Below are positions 60,365 through 64,000 of a stretch of 64,000 bases of DNA, one piece after another. Numbering within the stretch: position 1 is the stretch's first letter; every line of letters begins with the position of its first letter. A program made the position numbers and the translations under genes. Source of the stretch: Rallus limicola. Taxonomy: Eukaryota; Chordata; Aves; Gruiformes; Rallidae. Under the pieces are notes generated by a model. That model ran no database searches. It was given only the letters and a program-made list of their open reading frames with translations, and was not told the origin of the DNA. The stretch lies in contig JAKCOZ010000022.1 in NCBI GenBank assembly GCA_022605955.1, forward strand, positions 1,302,001-1,366,000, written 5' to 3'.

Positions 60365-60431
60365 ATTTGCATCTTTGTTTTAATAATTTTGAACTTTTAA
60401 AAGTTTTCATGTTGTTTACCTTTATTTGCAT
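60365..60431. promoter_or_regulatory. Candidate element with two octamer sites and a forkhead site
   Basis: ATTTGCAT, the POU-factor octamer, occurs at 60,365 and 60,424. Between them lie CTTTGTT (SOX-like, 60,373), a 14-base palindrome AACTTTTAAAAGTT (60,392) and TGTTTAC (forkhead, 60,413). The island is AT-rich within GC-rich intron sequence. An enhancer role is inferred from motif density only. Confidence 0.3.
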
Positions 60432-61943
60432 CTGGGCGCCTTGCAAAGCTCTTGGTTCTTGGCATCTCTGTGTGCCTGGGCTCCTGGCCCCAGCCTGGGT
60501 CCTGGCATCCCAGAAGGGCCCTGCCCCTTAACCTGCCTCCGGGCTGAACTCACTGCCTGCTTCTTGAGCTGATTCAGAGATGTTTTGTCCACCACCCAAT
60601 CTCTCAAGTGGTGGTACCCGATGAGGCAGATCAGCCCCATGGGGAGCTTGGCACAGCTATCAACACTTGGGTCCTCTGAGCTGATGAACTGACTGGAAGG
60701 TGAAAGCTGCTCAAATTCCTGGAGCTGCCCTATTATTGGTTAATTTTACTCCTGAGCCCTGTGGGGCTGATCATCCTGTTAGGAGTGCTGTCATCTGCCA
60801 GGCTGCCACAGATCTGCCTTCTCTGATCCCAACTCACATCTCTGTGTATCTTGGCCAATACTGGCCTGCCAGCAGGCCTGTGCAGTGAGAACATGGCCTG
60901 TTTGATGTCCTCTGGTACTTTCCACCTTTAATTTTTGATTCCTTCATGCAGGAGGCATGGAGGGCCCTTTTAAAACGTGTTCTCCTGGATCTAAGGATGT
61001 TACCTCATCTCTTTAATTTTTCTTTCTTCCCAAAAGCATATGTAGAGCACCTGTTCTGCATCTCCAGGGGTGGCAGGAGAAGATGCCAAGCTACTTGCAG
61101 TGTGCTGGGCAGGTTGTGGGTCACACTTGGCTCAGTGACTGTCCCTCCTGCAGAGCTGGAGAATCATTTCCTAGTGCACCATTCCTGCTTTAACCTGCTG
61201 CTGTGGACACTGGGAAGGTGGCCCTGCTTGATGGCATTGCTGCTCCATCACCCCACATGCACTGTGGAGACTGCCCAGCTGGTGGGATACCCTGCTTCAA
61301 GTATGGCCAGCCCAGTTGGTATCCAGATCTCTTAATGGAGCCAGCAAGGAGGCCCAGTACATGTCTTGCTGGACACCACTGCGGTCCCTGGTCCTGTGTG
61401 ACCCCTGTAGTGGAGAGGAGAGGATGGAGGGAAAACTTGGCTGCTTTGGGGAAATGAGTGGCTGGGAAGACACAGCTGAGTTGGAAGCATCACCCAGCTT
61501 GGGCAGAGCCAGGGCTGTCAGAGGGAAAATGTACCAGGTTGTTTCTAGCAGCTTGAAGGCTGCAGAGCATTGCAGGGCAGCTGTGGCTATCATGGGTGCT
61601 GGTTGCCCATGCTGTGCTGCCAGGTTCTGTGCTCTGCTGCAGCTGATGCAGTGAAACCCCAGAGGCTTGCTGAGCATGAAGGTGCTGGACCCAGGTGTGT
61701 TGTGGGGATGCTGCCTGGAGCTGACCTGAGGGCAGAGCTGTGGTGGGACTGGAGGAGATAAGCCATGGGAGGCTGCACTCTGTGGGAAGGAAACCCGTCA
61801 ACTTATGGTTTTAAACAGTGTCTACACAGGTTCAGTTATTTTCTTTGTGCTGGCAAAGGTCTGCCATGCTCAGGCTCAGGGTGCTCTAGGAAGACTGGAG
61901 AGAATGATGAGAGCTCCTGGTTTAGTTGGGGTTGTGACTTTCT

Positions 61944-61966
61944 CACACACACACACACACACACAC
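61944..61966 (+). repeat. (CA)n microsatellite
   Basis: About eleven CA dinucleotides in a row, followed shortly by a run of eight C. Shorter GT runs of the same kind lie at about 33,968 and 39,359. Confidence 0.97.
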
Positions 61967-64000
61967 CCCTCCCCCCCCAATTTATTTTGGGGTTTTTAGG
62001 AGTGTGTCTGTGTTTGGGGATTCTCTGCATGCCCCAGGATGGCAGAGTGTGGCTTTACAGAGGCACTTGCTCCTTCTCCTGGGAGCAGAGGCTGAGGTGG
62101 GTTTGGGGTTGTGACTGTGGTGTGACAAAAGGGTTGGTCCAGAGTGCAGAGAGCTGCTGCCAGTGAGATGGGGACTGAAACAGGGGCATCTAGCCTATTC
62201 TTCTTTTCCCACTTTTTTTTTTTCCAGCAGTTTTGCAGCTGGGGAAACCTCTCCAGTGCCCCTAGAGCAGGGGCAGCCCTTGGAGAGGGGAGCTGCTGGC
62301 ACCTAAGCTAACCATGCACTGGAGAAGTAGCCCAAGTGACCTACTTGAGCCCCTCCTGGGGGCAAAAGCAGCACCTTAAGTTTTACCTCCAGGTCTGTGG
62401 GAGGGGGCATATCCTGATTTTAATTGTTTGGGGATTACACCATGCTGAGCTGCACTACTGCACCACATTACTGATGTCTGAGGCAATTCCCTGTGGCTGA
62501 AGGTCTTTGCCCCAGTTGGTTCCTGTGCTGTTCTGCAGTGTCTGAGCTTGAGGCACTTGGGCCTAAGAATGAGCAGGGAGCTGGAGTTTGCTGTTCTGTT
62601 GTTGTGATGCTCCCTGTGACTCCTACCTATCACTTTTGCAAGCGTCAGGTGCTGAGAGCTCCTGCAGCCCTGCCCAGGGTGAAGCAGACACGTTGGTTGG
62701 GGCTCATCAGTGTTTGGGAGGCCACAACTCAGCTTGCAGACTTGCCAGAGGTGCTGGCAGAGGCTTACCAGGTACTGCAGGTAGTGTGCTGCTGTGTCCT
62801 GCCCTGCATGCTGAGAAGCATGGCTGGGGTGTGATGATGCTGTGTGCTGTGGCTGGGATGAGGCTCACGGAGACGTGATGAACAGGCCTCTCCATGGTGT
62901 ATTTCAAGCTTTTTTTCCCTCCATGGGTGCTAAGGGATGTGCTGTTTGAGGGCTGCTTGGCATTTCAGCCTCAGCCAGCCTGTGTGTACTGACACGGCAC
63001 TGGCACTCGTGGGAGATGTGCTAGGTGGCCTGTTCTGCCAGGCACCCCCTGAATGCTGGGGTTCCTGAAGAACCATTGACCTGGGTACCCTGTGCTCCCC
63101 TCGCTGCTTTTCCCCAGCAGCTGGTCACTGGTGTGGGGGTTTCAATTTCCAAATGGCTGTAGCTTTTTCAGCTAGAGGTGCGTTTCCTGCCTGCTGGCTG
63201 TTTCCCTGCAGTGGCTGTGCTGACCACATGCTCTGAGTCTTACCACACTGACATCACAGGCTGGGAGGTTTGGGGGGGCTTTGCTGCTGTGAAGCGTGGC
63301 TGCTCTGTGGGCAATGTGCTCAGCTCTCTGGCTTACCCCCTGTGCTACCCCTCTGCTGAAGCACAGCTCGACGACCCCCGTGATGTGCTGGTAAAAGGTG
63401 TTGTTTTGCTGTCTCTTTGGGGCATGGTATCGAGTGATAGCAGAAATCCAGTAGATCCTGGGCCCCGATTGTTTGGCAAGACTGTTTCTCACCTCTGGCT
63501 AAACCTTGTGGCCAGTTTGCACTTTTAAATACTTGGGTTTCTTAATGTACTTCATTATCCAGCTGTCCTGGCTAATGCTGTAGTAGTTACTCTGCCTTTC
63601 CTCCTGGGTGCAGGCTCTGGGAGGATCCAGGGATCCTTTGCAAGGGCTGGTGTGGCATTTGCCTGCCTGCAGCTTCTCAGGGCGCAGCTTTGCATTGTCT
63701 GGTGGGTGCTGGGGAAGGGGCTGTTCTCCTGTGCCCCTGGGTCTGTCAGGTCTGGCAGTTGTGTGGCCTGGGATGACTTAGCTCCCTTGGTTATGGAGCA
63801 CTGAGGGGTGTGGGTGGGCTGCCTTGTGTTTTGGTTCCAGCCAACTCAGCTGACCCATTGGGGCTACACGGGCATGCTGCTGCTGCCTTGAGCTCCATGG
63901 GCTCCCCCCTCTCTTTGTGGGGGAGGGATGGGGACTGCTGGCCCTGGGGTGTGACACGGGTGGGTGTCCCGCTGCTGGCCCTGGGTGTGACACAGGTGGT

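Larger units (their letters stand above)
52648..64000 (+). other. Probable further intron sequence to the window end
   Basis: The same plus-strand G/T excess continues. I find no clearly coding exon. Two weak candidates with consensus splice sites exist. One is 53,245-53,314 (acceptor ccttttgcag, donor GTGAAT) and fits the frame of the ATG at 52,545. The other is 56,759-56,803 (acceptor ttgatctctgcag, donor GTAAGG) and fits the frame of the ATG at 52,631. They support different starts, so at most one is right. No interspersed repeat of the CR1 type is recognised in this part. Confidence 0.4.

Noticed and set aside
62190..62310. Possible exon after the T-rich acceptor at about 62,225
   Set aside because: The acceptor is strong, but there is no donor and the frame closes after about 27 codons.
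63178..63528. Plus-strand open stretch after a fair acceptor (ctgtttccctgcag, about 63,211)
   Set aside because: It reads smoothly for about 100 codons but I recognise no family and no clear donor, and its phase does not follow from any accepted exon. It is kept only as a weak candidate for RNA evidence.
1..64000. CRISPR arrays, riboswitches, bacterial operons or prophage
   Set aside because: The sequence is vertebrate nuclear DNA with CR1 elements, introns and CpG islands. No regularly spaced repeats of CRISPR type and no dense coding are present.

Overview
This window looks like vertebrate, specifically avian, nuclear DNA. It carries many CR1 LINE 3' ends in both orientations, each ending in the diagnostic attctgtgatt tail. 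It also carries bird-type retroviral LTRs, two CpG islands with ordinary GT-AG splice sites, and no dense coding. The LTR families present are, as I recall, common outside the galliforms, so a neoavian bird is most likely, but the species cannot be read from the sequence. Almost all open frames here are chance frames or repeat remnants.

Layout. Positions 1-5,100 hold the 5' half of one clearly recognisable gene on the minus strand, TEDC2 (tubulin epsilon and delta complex 2). Five coding exons can be joined with consistent phases (5063-5088, 4890-4988, 4576-4631, 2902-3577, 1544-1597). The 3' exons are not visible and probably lie left of the window. A CR1 sits in intron 3 and another at the left edge. 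The TEDC2 start lies in a CpG island at about 4.4-5.6 kb.

Positions 5.6-11.0 kb are a block of LTR-type sequence. One LTR family is present as three same-direction copies (5,643; 5,802; 9,107) containing a degenerate tandem repeat of roughly 45-50 bp. A second LTR family lies in reverse at 10.6-11.0 kb. Positions 11-19 kb are mostly anonymous, with one isolated coiled-coil-like open stretch behind a good splice acceptor at 16,729.

A second CpG island at about 19.06-20.11 kb appears to be the promoter and 5' exon of a plus-strand gene, with two good donors (19,619 and 20,081). From there to the right end the plus strand reads G/T-rich over A/C, as expected of a long plus-strand transcription unit. 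The interval 20.1-52.5 kb reads as one long intron scattered with CR1 copies, an LTR, a 108-bp tandem duplication and some AT-rich islands. A short exon at 52,526-52,647 has a strong acceptor, a strong donor and an ATG in good context near its end. I could not identify this gene; its main coding exons are probably beyond 64 kb.

I found no CRISPR array, tRNA, rRNA or bacterial-style operon, and no convincing new molecular system. The most useful observations are the TEDC2 gene model, the divergent unidentified transcription unit, the LTR cluster with its frame-preserving repeats, and several candidate regulatory clusters.
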